NCBI GenBank assembly: GCA_002372325.1
Contig: DFFT01000173.1
Span: forward strand, 1-29,638
Direction: 5' to 3'
Length of the DNA: 29,638 nucleotides
From: Succinivibrionaceae bacterium UBA3769
GTDB lineage: Bacteria > Pseudomonadota > Gammaproteobacteria > Enterobacterales > Succinivibrionaceae
The stretch's first letter is position 1, and every line of letters starts with the position of its first letter. The notes below the pieces were generated by a model that did no database searches, was not told where the DNA came from, and saw nothing but the letters and a program-made list of their open reading frames with translations. This document shows positions 15,026 through 23,243 of the stretch, piece after piece. The position numbers and the translations under genes are program-made.

Positions 15026-18000
15026 TACCTGATTCCCCCAAGTTTGCTGAAAACGACAAGCTGGTTTTATTCCAGAATACCGGTGTGCAGTTTCTGGATC
15101 TGGACATCGATCTTTCTGACAGCGATGCCCGGGATGCTCTGGAGACCTTCCATCTGTCCCCGGAGATGCACCTTCTGAGATCCCCCCGGGAGCTTAACGA
15201 GGATGACTGCATTCTCTCCAAGGATCGCGGCCGCATCAGGGATCTGGTCACCGGAGCTTCGCTGCCGCAGGGAAATTTTGAGAAAATTCATTTGGATGAG
15301 GTTTTCGGGATCTTTGAAGAAAAGTGGGTGCCCCTCCCTTATTTTATGGATAAATCCTGCGCTCCTCTGAACTGGTGCCGGGGCTATCTTAAAAAGCGGG
15401 AGGAGCATAAGTACCGTCTGGTGCTGGCCTTCGACACCGCCACGAGCTCAGGGGATCAGTCCGGCCGCGGTTCCGAGAAGCACTACCTCAGCGATTCCGC
15501 CGTGGCCAGCGGACTATCCTACAGTCTCTGCTCCCGCTTTGACCGGATCTTCGGCTTCCTGGACGAGGGTTTTCTGAAATCTCTCCTTATCGGCTACTGG
15601 AAAGATTATATGAAAAGGGCCGAACGCTCTCCCGCCAAAATCGAGACCGGCCTGACCTCCGGCCTCTGGCGGGGCTGCTATCAGGCCCTGATTTACACCC
15701 TTCTGGATAAATCCGTTACCGGAAGCCCCCAGATGAACGGCCGCCGTTTTACCGGCTGCCCCGCCGTGCTGGTGAAGCCCTTTAAGCGCTTCGGCGACGC
15801 CGCCATTGACGTCACCATGGTGCTGGATATCGGAAACTCCCGGGTCTGCGGACTTCTTCTGGAGGGCCGGGAAAGCCTTAAAAGCTCCCGTTCGGTGGAG
15901 CTCCGGGATCTGTCCCGGCCGGAGCATGTGTACCGAAATGCGTTTTCCAGCAACGTGGAATTCGCCTCTCCGTCCTTTACCCTGAAGCTGGCCGAGCTCG
16001 GGTATACGAATTTTCAGTGGCATTCCCTGGTGCGCGCCGGGGACGAGGCCCTGCATCTTTCCTGGATGCTTTCGGGAAACGAATCCCGTTCGGGCATGTC
16101 CAGCCCCAAGAGATACCTCTGGGATGAGGAACGGGCCCGCTTTGCCTGGCAGTGCAATCCCCATACGGATTCCTCGGGAAAGCCCAGTCTTCTGGATTCC
16201 CGCATCGCCAATCTGGTAAACGGCGCCGGAGTGCCCCTCTTCCGGGAGCCGGATTCCTATGCCGCCATGGATGCCAGCTTCAGCAGAAGCTCTCTTATGA
16301 TGCTGCTTCTTATGGAGATAATTGCCCAGGCCGAGCAGCAGATAAACAGCATCTCCTTCCGCTGGAACGGCCAGCAGCGGGATACCCCCAGAGTGCTCCG
16401 CAATATCATTCTCACGGTGCCCCCGGGAATGCCTCTGGAGGAGGTGGCGATTTTTCGGAAGCATCTTACGGATGCCGTGGCAGTGTACTGGCGGGCCATG
16501 AAGTGGGATCTCACCCCGGCCCATGAGAAGCCGGACTTTTCCTCTCAGGCGGTATGGCCTCCCTACCCCGGCTGCGAAATCAAGTGGGACGAGGCCTTCT
16601 GCAGTCAGGCGGTCTTTCTGTATAACGAGGTCACCAGCAAGTATTCCGGACACTGGGAGGATTTCTGGCGGGTTAACAGTCTGGAGGCGGTCAGGAATCC
16701 GGATTCCCAGGATCGCCGCATCACCATTGCCACCGTGGATATCGGCGGCGGCACCACGGACTTCGTTATCAATGATTACCGTTACGGTCAGGGGGGCGGC
16801 ATCATTCCCGAGCAGCGCTTCCATGAGAGCTTCAAGGTGGCCGGAGACGATTTGCTTCTGGATATCATTCAGACCTATGTCATCCCCTCGATCCGCAGCT
16901 ATCTTGTTAAAAGACTGGGGTTTTCCGAAAGCTTTGCGGATGACTACATCGCGGAGCGGCTGGGTTCGGAGCCGCATGACAATTCCGTGCAGCACTCCAC
17001 CAGCAGAAAACAGCTGACACTGCAGGTGCTTTATCCCATAGCGGTGGCCATTATCAACTCCTATCAGAACTACGGCGCCGAGAACTACCGGGATCTGGAT
17101 GGCCGCACCTTTGCCCAGATCCTGAAGGAGTCCGGCCGGGATCTTGCTTCCGACAGCACCTTTGCCCGGGTGGAGGCGTTCTTTTCCGATGAGCTCCGGC
17201 TTAAGAAGGACTCCCGGAGCATCTCCATTCTGGACGTGGTGCTGAACATGGACATTCATCTCCTCCATGAACGTCTGGCCACCTGTCAGAGCCGCTACGA
17301 TATCTGCAGCAAGGCCATTTCTTTTATTGCCGAGGTAATAAACCAGTACCGCTGCGACATTGTGCTTCTGTCGGGCCGGCCCTCCACGCTCCCCGGCATA
17401 ATTTCCGCCTTCCGCAACAAGGTGGATCTGGCTCCGTCCCGCATTCTCCAGATGTCCTCCGTGCGGGTGGGGGACTGGTATCCCTTTGCCAGCGGCGGCC
17501 GGATCCGGGATCCCAAGACCGCCGTGGCCGTGGGAGCCATGATCGCCTACCTGTGCGAGATCTCCCAGATCGAGAATTTCTATCTCAAGGTGGGATCCTG
17601 CAAGCTGCGCTCCAATATTCACTACATCGGAGCTCTGGATGCCTCCGGAAGGATACTGAATACCTCCCTGTTCTATTCCGGGGTCAATCTGGAGGAGAAC
17701 AGCTCCTATAAGTTTGAGGGCTCCTTCCGGGTGAGCGGCCGCATGACCATCGGGAGCCGGCCGGTGAGAATCGAGCGCTGGCCGGCCACGCCGCTTTACA
17801 AGCTGACCCTGAGCGAGGATCTTTCCCGCAGCATTGCCAGCATTAACGAATCCTATATCGAGCTCTGTCTGGATCGGGCCGAAAGCGAGAGCGAGGATGC
17901 GGGACGCTGGGAGCAGGATCGGCTGGTGCTGAAGGATGTTTCCCGGGTGCGGGGCGTGAGCGGCGGCAACCGGGACAGCATTGAGGTCATTACCGAAGGG

Positions 18001-18099
18001 GAGAACGCCAATGTGTTCCTGAAGCTCTGCACCCTCCCGGACAGCAAGCTGGGGGAGAATGACTACTGGCTGGATAATGGCGTGGTGTGCCGGAGATAG
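15022..18099 (+). CDS. srfB: Virulence factor SrfB-family protein with actin/Hsp70-like ATPase signatures
   Basis: 1025 residues, cytoplasmic, no signal or membrane segment. It belongs to the SrfB family, named from the SsrB-regulated srfABC genes of Salmonella. Three motifs of the actin/Hsp70/sugar-kinase fold are visible in order: phosphate-1 at about 267 (VLDIGNSRVCGLLLEG), phosphate-2 at about 572 (VDIGGGTTDFVI), and an adenosine-type motif at about 782 (LLSGRPSTLPGI). It is therefore probably an ATP-binding actin-like protein that may polymerise or cycle like a chaperone; this is inferred from motifs. The start is coupled to the previous gene (ATGA), with GAGGAAAA as ribosome site. It is followed 17 bases later by srfC. 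Confidence 0.88.
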   Translation: MIPDSPKFAENDKLVLFQNTGVQFLDLDIDLSDSDARDALETFHLSPEMHLLRSPRELNEDDCILSKDRGRIRDLVTGASLPQGNFEKIHLDEVFGIFEEKWVPLPYFMDKSCAPLNWCRGYLKKREEHKYRLVLAFDTATSSGDQSGRGSEKHYLSDSAVASGLSYSLCSRFDRIFGFLDEGFLKSLLIGYWKDYMKRAERSPAKIETGLTSGLWRGCYQALIYTLLDKSVTGSPQMNGRRFTGCPAVLVKPFKRFGDAAIDVTMVLDIGNSRVCGLLLEGRESLKSSRSVELRDLSRPEHVYRNAFSSNVEFASPSFTLKLAELGYTNFQWHSLVRAGDEALHLSWMLSGNESRSGMSSPKRYLWDEERARFAWQCNPHTDSSGKPSLLDSRIANLVNGAGVPLFREPDSYAAMDASFSRSSLMMLLLMEIIAQAEQQINSISFRWNGQQRDTPRVLRNIILTVPPGMPLEEVAIFRKHLTDAVAVYWRAMKWDLTPAHEKPDFSSQAVWPPYPGCEIKWDEAFCSQAVFLYNEVTSKYSGHWEDFWRVNSLEAVRNPDSQDRRITIATVDIGGGTTDFVINDYRYGQGGGIIPEQRFHESFKVAGDDLLLDIIQTYVIPSIRSYLVKRLGFSESFADDYIAERLGSEPHDNSVQHSTSRKQLTLQVLYPIAVAIINSYQNYGAENYRDLDGRTFAQILKESGRDLASDSTFARVEAFFSDELRLKKDSRSISILDVVLNMDIHLLHERLATCQSRYDICSKAISFIAEVINQYRCDIVLLSGRPSTLPGIISAFRNKVDLAPSRILQMSSVRVGDWYPFASGGRIRDPKTAVAVGAMIAYLCEISQIENFYLKVGSCKLRSNIHYIGALDASGRILNTSLFYSGVNLEENSSYKFEGSFRVSGRMTIGSRPVRIERWPATPLYKLTLSEDLSRSIASINESYIELCLDRAESESEDAGRWEQDRLVLKDVSRVRGVSGGNRDSIEVITEGENANVFLKLCTLPDSKLGENDYWLDNGVVCRR

Positions 18100-18116
18100 C
18101 AGGAGAAGGAAGGATT

Positions 18117-20825
18117 ATGAGCAGCGAAGAATTAGCAGACCTGTCCCGTCTCTGGGAAAGAACCGAGAAGAATTCCCAGAGCGCCATTAAGTGGATTAAC
18201 GATGCCGCCAAGGTGAGTCCGGCGGTGGCCTCCGGGCAGAACCGCCATCTGGCTTCCCTTTATGATGCCATCTATCAGGCCTCGGTGATGCGGCGCACCG
18301 CCCGCAACAAGCCCGGCATCGGTCTTTTCGGGGAATCCCAGGCCGGCAAGTCCTATCTGGTGTCGGCCATGGCCTCCAATGACGAGCATCGGCTGATTAC
18401 CAGACTGGGCCGGGAGACCTATGACTTTGTCCAGAAAATCAACCCTCAGGGCAGCGGCAAGGAATCCACCGGTCTTGTCACCCGCTTTACCATGTACGGC
18501 GAACGGGACGAGGAAGCGGATCCTGATTATCCGGTGCGGCTGACCTTTCTGGCGGAGTGCGAGATCGTAAAAATTCTGGTGAACTCCTACTATTCGGATT
18601 TTCCGGATACGGCCACCGGCATCGGCGATATCCGGCAGCTTTCCCGGCAGGTGATGGAGGATCTGGGCCGGATCCCCGCGGATAAGTCGGGGCGCCGCAT
18701 TCCCGAAAACGAAATCACCTCCCTTGAGAAGTATATCGAAGCCCGCCACGGCGTTCTTAACACCTCTCTCGGGGAAGCGTTCTGGACCCTGGGTCGGGAA
18801 CGGATCGTTTACCTTAACACCGCGGAACGGGCCCGGTACTATTCCGTGCTTTGGGGCGGCAATAACCGCTTCCGGGAGCTCTTTCTCCGGCTGGCCGGCA
18901 CCCTGGAGCATCTGGATCATCTGGAAACCGTCATGGCTCCCATAAGGGCGGTGGTGGTAGCCCGGGATTCCATCTCCCTTATCAATGTGGACGCTCTGAA
19001 AAAGCTGGAGTCTCCGGATGACAGCGAGGTGTTTGTGAAGACCATGAGCGGGGTGAAGCAGATCCGCCTGAGCGAGCTGGCGGCTCTTACGGCGGAGATC
19101 CGGATCCCTGTGGAGAACCCGAAATTCGACATTATCAAGAACAATGACGTCCTGGACTTTCCGGGGTACCGGGGCCGGCTGGATCGGGATCTCTCGGCTC
19201 TGGACAAACCGGCGGAACGGGAAATCATGTCGGATGCCTTCCTCCGGGGCAAGGTGGCCTACCTTTTTGAGAAATATACCGAGAACTATGACCTTAACGC
19301 CCTGATCCTGTGCACCGCCGCCGACAGTCAGATCAATTCCCCCAGAATCGAGGACGTGATCTCCCGCTGGATCCGCCAGACCCAGGGGGGCGATCCCCAG
19401 ACCCGGGCCCGGCATAACTGCGGTCTTTTCTGGGCTCTCACCAAGTTTGACAAAAGAATTGCCGAGGATCTGGACAAGGAGAACCGGGTCTACGGCCGCG
19501 GCGGTCTTCTGCAGCAGACCGTGCTGGAAAAGTTCGGCCAGTGCGAATGGCTGAAAAACTGGGACGGCTCCGAGGATGCCCCCAGGCCATTCAGCAATAT
19601 CTTTCTGGTGCGGAAGCCCGGTCTGGACTGCTCCTTCATTGACAAGGCGGACAGCCGGGAGCGGGGGATCCGGGAGGGCTATCAGCAGCGGCTGGATCTT
19701 ATGAAGCAGGAGCTCTGCCGGGACAGCGACATCAGAACCTATGTCAGAAATCCCGAGGCCGCCTGGGATGCGGTGCTGAAGGTGAATGACGGCGGTCTGG
19801 ACAATCTGGTGAAAAGCATTCAGGCCATTGATATCCGCGCCATTAAGAAGGATGCGGTGCAGAATGCCCTCTCTCTTCTGCTCCGGGAGCGGCTGATCCC
19901 TCTTTTCCAGCAGTGGAATGCGGTAAATTCCTCCCAGGATGAACGGCAGGCGGCCAAGAAAAAGGCCTTTGCCGGGATCTTCTACGCCGAGGTCAGGAAG
20001 AGAAAGGATCTTCTGGCCTGTCAGTTCGGGGATTTTGTGAACGTGTTTAATATGCCCCTCTCCGAAATCAAAAATGCCTGGGATGAGGTGCTGAACGAGA
20101 TCCGCTTTCGGCCGGAGGAGGAGCAATCCTCGCCGGAGTCCGGCTCCGGCGCCGCCGGAGCTCCGGCTCCGGAGCCGGAGGAGATTCCCGATTTCGATGA
20201 TCTCGATTTTGATATTCTGGGGGAACCATCTGAGGCTCAGGACTGCAAAGCCGCGCCGGATCCGGATAATTCCGGAAAGACCTCCGGGGCGGGCTCCCTC
20301 CGGCTTCGGGACAGTGAAAAGCTTTATAATAAATGGGTGGACTGGATGCAGGGCCTTGCCGCATCCCGGAGCTGGAATCGCCGCATGCTGCCCCTGAGCC
20401 CGGAGTTTGTGGCGACTACGGCGCAGGAGATCGTGAATTTTGCGGGACGGACGGATCTCCGGAAGGTGCTTATTGAGCAGGTGGATCGCCTGAGCAGCAT
20501 GGACAGCGGCAACCGGGACACCGGGGCCAAGGTGCCGGAGGTGGTGAATCTCATTCTGTCGGACTTTATCTACACCCTTAACGGCACGGCCGTTCAGGAA
20601 AAGCCAGCCGTGGAGACCGTGGCGGATCTGGACAGCTGTCTCAGCGACGAACCGGACAAAAACCGGAAGTCCCCGCTGGCGGTCTGGGCTCAGGCCATGT
20701 CCCGGGTGTTTGTGGAAAACGCCGGCTATCAGTCCCGGTTCGGGTTTTCTGAAAAGCTTGAGGATGCCCTGAAAAACCTGGTGAACGAATACCGGAATAT
20801 CGAGAGCAATATCGGTCATGGCTGA
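18117..20825 (+). CDS. srfC: Virulence factor SrfC-family protein with P-loop GTPase signatures
   Basis: 902 residues from the ATG at 18117, chosen because AGGAGAAGGAAGG lies directly before it; an upstream in-frame GTG at 18087 would lie inside srfB. Motifs are: P-loop GESQAGKS at 72-79, a G3-like DFPGYRG at 347-353, and a G4-like TKFD at 442-445, the order of a large dynamin-like or septin-like GTPase. G2 is not obvious. Around residues 665-740 an acidic, Pro/Ser-rich linker divides the protein; its DNA holds strong palindromes. The C-terminal part is helical. SrfC proteins have been called putative virulence effectors, but the motifs argue for a cytoplasmic nucleotide switch working with SrfB. 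It overlaps the next gene by 8 bases. Confidence 0.87.
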   Translation: MSSEELADLSRLWERTEKNSQSAIKWINDAAKVSPAVASGQNRHLASLYDAIYQASVMRRTARNKPGIGLFGESQAGKSYLVSAMASNDEHRLITRLGRETYDFVQKINPQGSGKESTGLVTRFTMYGERDEEADPDYPVRLTFLAECEIVKILVNSYYSDFPDTATGIGDIRQLSRQVMEDLGRIPADKSGRRIPENEITSLEKYIEARHGVLNTSLGEAFWTLGRERIVYLNTAERARYYSVLWGGNNRFRELFLRLAGTLEHLDHLETVMAPIRAVVVARDSISLINVDALKKLESPDDSEVFVKTMSGVKQIRLSELAALTAEIRIPVENPKFDIIKNNDVLDFPGYRGRLDRDLSALDKPAEREIMSDAFLRGKVAYLFEKYTENYDLNALILCTAADSQINSPRIEDVISRWIRQTQGGDPQTRARHNCGLFWALTKFDKRIAEDLDKENRVYGRGGLLQQTVLEKFGQCEWLKNWDGSEDAPRPFSNIFLVRKPGLDCSFIDKADSRERGIREGYQQRLDLMKQELCRDSDIRTYVRNPEAAWDAVLKVNDGGLDNLVKSIQAIDIRAIKKDAVQNALSLLLRERLIPLFQQWNAVNSSQDERQAAKKKAFAGIFYAEVRKRKDLLACQFGDFVNVFNMPLSEIKNAWDEVLNEIRFRPEEEQSSPESGSGAAGAPAPEPEEIPDFDDLDFDILGEPSEAQDCKAAPDPDNSGKTSGAGSLRLRDSEKLYNKWVDWMQGLAASRSWNRRMLPLSPEFVATTAQEIVNFAGRTDLRKVLIEQVDRLSSMDSGNRDTGAKVPEVVNLILSDFIYTLNGTAVQEKPAVETVADLDSCLSDEPDKNRKSPLAVWAQAMSRVFVENAGYQSRFGFSEKLEDALKNLVNEYRNIESNIGHG
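20144..20180. repeat. Adjacent GC-rich palindromes inside the srfC linker
   Basis: An inverted repeat CTCCGGC...GCCGGAG (20144-20160, 3-base loop) abuts a perfect 20-bp palindrome at 20161-20180. Both lie in the codons for the Ser/Ala/Pro/Glu linker. Confidence 0.85.
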
Positions 20826-21591
20826 AAAGAAGCGCTGCCGTCTGGGGCCGTGCTCTCATGACGGAACCTTTGAGGCGGAGTTTTACGGGGTCTCTCCCGC
20901 GGGGATCAGCTTTTCTCTTATGAATCTGGACGGCTCCTCCTATGTCGCTCCCGGCGGCAGCGTAACAGCGGGGTCAGAGTTTCGCTGGCAGGCGCATTGC
21001 GACTATCCCGGGATGCCGCTGGAGGGGATCTATATTCTGGAGCTGTCCCGGGAGATGGTTTCTCTTGCGGCATGCAGCCATAAAAGCTTCCGTTTTGCTC
21101 TCTATGATGAGTCCGGCCAGCTTCTGGCCATTCAGAAGGTGTCGTCTTCCGGCCTTGATGTGAACCGGGCGGAGGACTATCCTGATCCGGAGCGGGCCCA
21201 GGCCTTTATTTACGGCCGGGACGGGACGGGAAACCGGTCTCCTCGGGAAGCTCCGGCAGAAAACCCTGCGGCTCCGGAGAAAACTGAGTCTGAGGAAAGA
21301 ACAGCATCAGGGGAGAAAACTGATGCTGAAAACCCTGCTCCGGCCCCGGAGGACTCAGCTCCTTTGGCGCCGCCGGATAACGCTCCCGGGAAGGGGGCGG
21401 AGAAAGTTCCGGAGGGCGTTCCCGGGACAGCTCCGGCAGATGTCTCCCGGCCGCCGGAGCCCTATGAACGAACCTTCAGAACCGGGGGCTACAAGGAACC
21501 CTCGGCTCTTTCCTTTATCAGCTTTTTTGATCTGGCTATCCTGGTGATTGTGCTTTTCCTGGTGGCCCTGGTTATATATTCGGTTGTCTGA
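20818..21591 (+). CDS. Small tail-anchored protein of the srf-motor operon
   Basis: 257 residues in three parts: an N-terminal beta-rich domain (about 1-135, with DGTFEAEFYGVSPAGISFSL and FRFALYDESGQLLAIQKV), a disordered Pro/Ala/Glu linker (about 140-230), and a single hydrophobic helix at the extreme C-terminus (FFDLAILVIVLFLVALVIYSVV). With no N-terminal signal it should sit in the inner membrane with the domain in the cytoplasm. It overlaps the srfC stop by 8 bases and is followed 6 bases later by the MotA-like gene, so it is likely a component or regulator of the same complex. I do not recognise the globular domain. Confidence 0.82.
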   Translation: MAEKKRCRLGPCSHDGTFEAEFYGVSPAGISFSLMNLDGSSYVAPGGSVTAGSEFRWQAHCDYPGMPLEGIYILELSREMVSLAACSHKSFRFALYDESGQLLAIQKVSSSGLDVNRAEDYPDPERAQAFIYGRDGTGNRSPREAPAENPAAPEKTESEERTASGEKTDAENPAPAPEDSAPLAPPDNAPGKGAEKVPEGVPGTAPADVSRPPEPYERTFRTGGYKEPSALSFISFFDLAILVIVLFLVALVIYSVV

Positions 21592-21597
21592 TTTGCT

Positions 21598-23232
21598 ATG
21601 CGGAAATATTTGGAAATACCTGGCGCCTGCCTGCCAAAGCTTATCTCCTGTTTAAGCGCTGCCTTTCTCTCAGGCCTGATCTCCGGAGTCCCGGCGCTGG
21701 CGGCGGAGGGGGAAAGCTCCCCTGCGGATCCGGACGCGGGAGGGGAAGGACTTTTTTGGGCGCTGGTGCCCGCAGGGGACAACCTGCTGTCCGTCTGCAT
21801 CTGCTGGAGCATTGCGGGTATCGGTGTAATTCTGGTGGGCTGGCTTTTCTGGCACAGCCGTCAGGTGGCAAAAAAAATTTCGTTCATTAAAAAATCCCTG
21901 CGGGAAGCCTCCGGAGGGGATCAGTCTCTCTATAATCGCTGCGAGGTAACAGATAAATTTCTGAATGCCATGGACGGCAACGAGCAGCTTAAGCATACGG
22001 GCAGAATTTTCAGAAACATGCTGACCCGTTATCCCGCAAACGGCTCCTGGCATTACTGTAACCGCGGTCAGGCCCGGGAAGTGTTTAACGAATTAACCCT
22101 CGGCTACGAAATGTTTCATAGGAAGCCCTTCGTTCCCGGACTTCTTACGGGCATCGGCGTTCTCGGCACTTTTGTGGGACTTCTTTACGGTCTTAATGAT
22201 TCCGGGGTCAGCGACTGGATCACCGGGGCCGGCGGGGAACTTCCCGAGGAGGAGATCAAGCTCCGGCTGGGCGCTCTCCTTTCGGGGGCGGGGATGGCCT
22301 TTATTACTTCGGTATGGGGCATAACCTTCAGCATGATTTCCGGCGCTGTTATCAGAGGTTTTCATAGCTGGTGCCGGAATCAGATCCGGGAACTTTGCAA
22401 GATGATCGATCTTAATTTCCCGCCCAATATTGCCTCCGAGACCGCTCTTTCCGGCATCAGCGACGTGGCGGAGGACACCTCGGTGCAGGGAGCGGTGCGG
22501 GCCATGTCCCGGGAGATTGTCGCTGCTCTTGACGGCATGTCGGAGCGCATGACCACTGAACTTTCCCAGAAGATCACCATGTATATCCGGGACATGGACA
22601 ATCGCACCACCGACGTTATCCTGAAAACCCTGGACAAGCTGGAGGATCGTCTTAACCGGGCTATTTCCCTCCAGACCGAAACTGTGAAGACCGCCGGGGA
22701 GGAGTTTGTGAATTCCGCCCGCACCGCCACCGGCATTATCACCGCCCAGTATGAAAAGATCGGGAGCAGCCTGGATAATTACCATAAGGATATTGCGGCT
22801 AACGTGGCCGCCTGGCAGCAAACCTCGGAGACCTTCGGCGGCTTCTGCCAGGATCTTAACGGCAGTCTCCGGGACTCCATGGCCGCCATTCGGAGCGACC
22901 GGGAGGCTCTGGAACAAATGACCGCCGCTCTCAATGCCGCGGTGAAGCAGCTCGGGGAAAACGAGGTCAGCGTGCGGCAGGGGCTTAATGCGGTTTCGGA
23001 TCTTACCCGGCATTTTGACGAGAGAATCACCGCCCTCAGAAGAGCCACCGAAGCTCTGGAAAAGGGCATTCAGGAGCTTAAGGGCTTCGAGCCCCGCATC
23101 AGCGAGTCTTTGGACGGGATGCTGGCTAAGAATGCCGGTTTTGTGAAGCAGTGGTCCGAGGCCTACAACAGAACCATTCTCACCGGGGTTAAGGAACTCA
23201 GCAATGCCATCAGCAGCATGCGGGAGGGCTGA
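21598..23232 (+). CDS. MotA/TolQ/ExbB/ZorA-like proton-channel subunit with long cytoplasmic tail
   Basis: 544 residues. Hydrophobic segments are: a signal-peptide-like one at about 12-36 (ending VPALAAEG), a membrane helix at 62-86, and two signature helices at about 178-200 (PGLLTGIGVLGTFVGLLYGL) and 226-253 (ALLSGAGMAFITSVWGITFSMISG), which correspond to the pore helices of the MotA/TolQ family. The GIGVLGTFVGL motif is especially like ZorA. Residues about 255-544 form a long, helical, coiled-coil-prone tail rich in heptads (AIRSDREALEQMTAALNAAVKQL). Five such subunits normally surround two B-subunits and convert proton flow into rotation. The partner B-subunit lies three genes downstream. 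There is no clear ribosome site, so translation is probably coupled. Confidence 0.85.
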   Translation: MRKYLEIPGACLPKLISCLSAAFLSGLISGVPALAAEGESSPADPDAGGEGLFWALVPAGDNLLSVCICWSIAGIGVILVGWLFWHSRQVAKKISFIKKSLREASGGDQSLYNRCEVTDKFLNAMDGNEQLKHTGRIFRNMLTRYPANGSWHYCNRGQAREVFNELTLGYEMFHRKPFVPGLLTGIGVLGTFVGLLYGLNDSGVSDWITGAGGELPEEEIKLRLGALLSGAGMAFITSVWGITFSMISGAVIRGFHSWCRNQIRELCKMIDLNFPPNIASETALSGISDVAEDTSVQGAVRAMSREIVAALDGMSERMTTELSQKITMYIRDMDNRTTDVILKTLDKLEDRLNRAISLQTETVKTAGEEFVNSARTATGIITAQYEKIGSSLDNYHKDIAANVAAWQQTSETFGGFCQDLNGSLRDSMAAIRSDREALEQMTAALNAAVKQLGENEVSVRQGLNAVSDLTRHFDERITALRRATEALEKGIQELKGFEPRISESLDGMLAKNAGFVKQWSEAYNRTILTGVKELSNAISSMREG

Positions 23233-23243
23233 TCCCCGGATCT

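Noticed and set aside
15514..17622. Long (702-codon) reverse-strand frame within srfB
   Set aside because: It is antisense to a gene with clear SrfB family motifs; its composition is that expected from the shadow of GC-rich codons, and it has no ribosome site or recognisable domain.
18132..20819. 895-codon reverse-strand frame opposite srfC
   Set aside because: Its translation is rich in His, Gly, Leu and Pro as expected of a shadow frame, while the forward strand has GTPase motifs and operon coupling.
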